The notes beneath the pieces were generated by a model. It searched no databases. It was not told the origin of the DNA and saw only the letters and a program-made list of their open reading frames with translations. From Lewinellaceae bacterium (GTDB taxonomy: Bacteria; Bacteroidota; Bacteroidia; Chitinophagales; Saprospiraceae), in assembly GCA_020636405.1 (NCBI GenBank), contig JACJXW010000004.1, positions 3,522,001 through 3,586,000 of the forward strand: a stretch of 64,000 nt of DNA. The letters are read 5' to 3'. The translations under genes and the position numbers were made by a program. Each line of letters opens with the position of its first letter. Position 1 is the first letter of the stretch. Positions 63,752 to 64,000 of this stretch are shown here, in pieces.

Positions 63752-64000
63752 TTGTCCACGTATTTTTCCAGTGCTTGCCTTAGCCTTTTTTTGGCGTAGA
63801 AAAGCTGTGATTTGGATGTTCCTACTGAAATGCTCAGCAGGTCAGCCACTTCTTTATGGGAATATCCCTCAATCTCGATGAGCACGAATGCCATTCGGTA
63901 GCCCTCGGGCAGGTCTTGAATAGCGCGTTCGAGATAGTCGATATCGATCTGATGCCCCCAATCGATAATTTCCTCGGCAGCATGCTGATCCAGGGGCTCA
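63748..64000 (-). CDS. ECF sigma factor, C-terminal part (truncated by window edge)
   Basis: The last 84 residues of an RNA polymerase sigma-70-family (ECF) factor. LERAIQDLPEGYRMAFVLIEIEGYSHKEVADLLSISVGTSKSQLFYAKKRLRQALEKY is a typical region 4 helix-turn-helix. The upstream part with region 2 lies beyond base 64000. Its stop overlaps the anti-sigma-like start, as is usual for ECF/anti-sigma pairs. Confidence 0.93.
   Translation of the reverse strand, partial: EPLDQHAAEEIIDWGHQIDIDYLERAIQDLPEGYRMAFVLIEIEGYSHKEVADLLSISVGTSKSQLFYAKKRLRQALEKYVDK

Overview
The window reads as one piece of chromosome from a member of the Bacteroidota, most likely near the Saprospiria (Lewinella or Haliscomenobacter-like). 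Evidence: a SusC/SusD pair, a PorP/SprF-family protein and type IX secretion (T9SS) cargo with a C-terminal sorting domain, a PorV-like outer-membrane protein, Kdo synthesis (kdsB, Gram-negative envelope), futalosine-pathway menaquinone synthesis (mqnB), bacillithiol synthesis (bshC), and Bacteroidota-type -7 boxes (TAnnTTTG) in front of many genes. The taxonomic placement is inference. I see no rRNA, tRNA, CRISPR array, insertion sequence or prophage. Coding density is high and no gene-free gap exceeds 300 bases.

Layout. 1-8.5 kb: two class V PLP enzymes (the first cut by the window edge), a YggS-type PLP protein, a deoxynucleoside kinase, gatC, a MacB/LolD-type ABC ATPase, a PduO-type cobalamin adenosyltransferase and a 7TM-HD (PgpH-like) cyclic-di-AMP phosphodiesterase. 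8.5-14 kb: a DUF5522 protein, a DUF6580 membrane protein, an iron-type solute-binding lipoprotein next to a CPBP protease, an M1 peptidase and a cupin. 14-20.5 kb: two glycosyltransferases overlapping a ribBA homologue, a VTC-domain protein, PorP/SprF and an NlpC/P60-like protein. 20.6-28.1 kb: a SusC-SusD-secreted PNGase F-like locus. 28-36 kb: cystathionine beta-synthase, a LysM protein, kdsB, Nudix, cytidine deaminase, a saccharopine dehydrogenase-like enzyme, a flippase and an MBL-fold hydrolase. 36-40.5 kb: an arginase-fold protein divergent from the carboxy(nor)spermidine dehydrogenase/decarboxylase pair, then prmC. 40.5-46 kb, minus strand: mqnB, PorV-like, GH1, TolB-like lipoprotein and a redoxin-dockerin protein. 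46-54 kb: lipB, a hypothetical protein, a thioesterase, a 934-residue TIR-like/TPR/SDR fusion, a TlpA-type lipoprotein, a Tudor-like protein and a dicarboxylate symporter. 54-64 kb: hemE, accD, a cupin, bshC, glpK, mnmH-selD, and a sigma/anti-sigma/DUF4097-like operon cut by the right edge.

The most unusual items are the TIR-like/TPR/SDR fusion with 23 consecutive glutamates, and three proteins whose fold is clear but whose catalytic residues are gone: the GTP cyclohydrolase II half of RibBA, the NlpC/P60 protein with alanine at the nucleophile position, and the arginase-fold protein that has lost most metal ligands. The SusCD/PNGase F-like locus suggests uptake of glycoprotein-derived glycans or glycopeptides. 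Several genes have a -7 box only 3-6 bases before the start codon, suggesting leaderless mRNAs. All assignments come from reading the sequence and from knowledge of the families; no database search was run.
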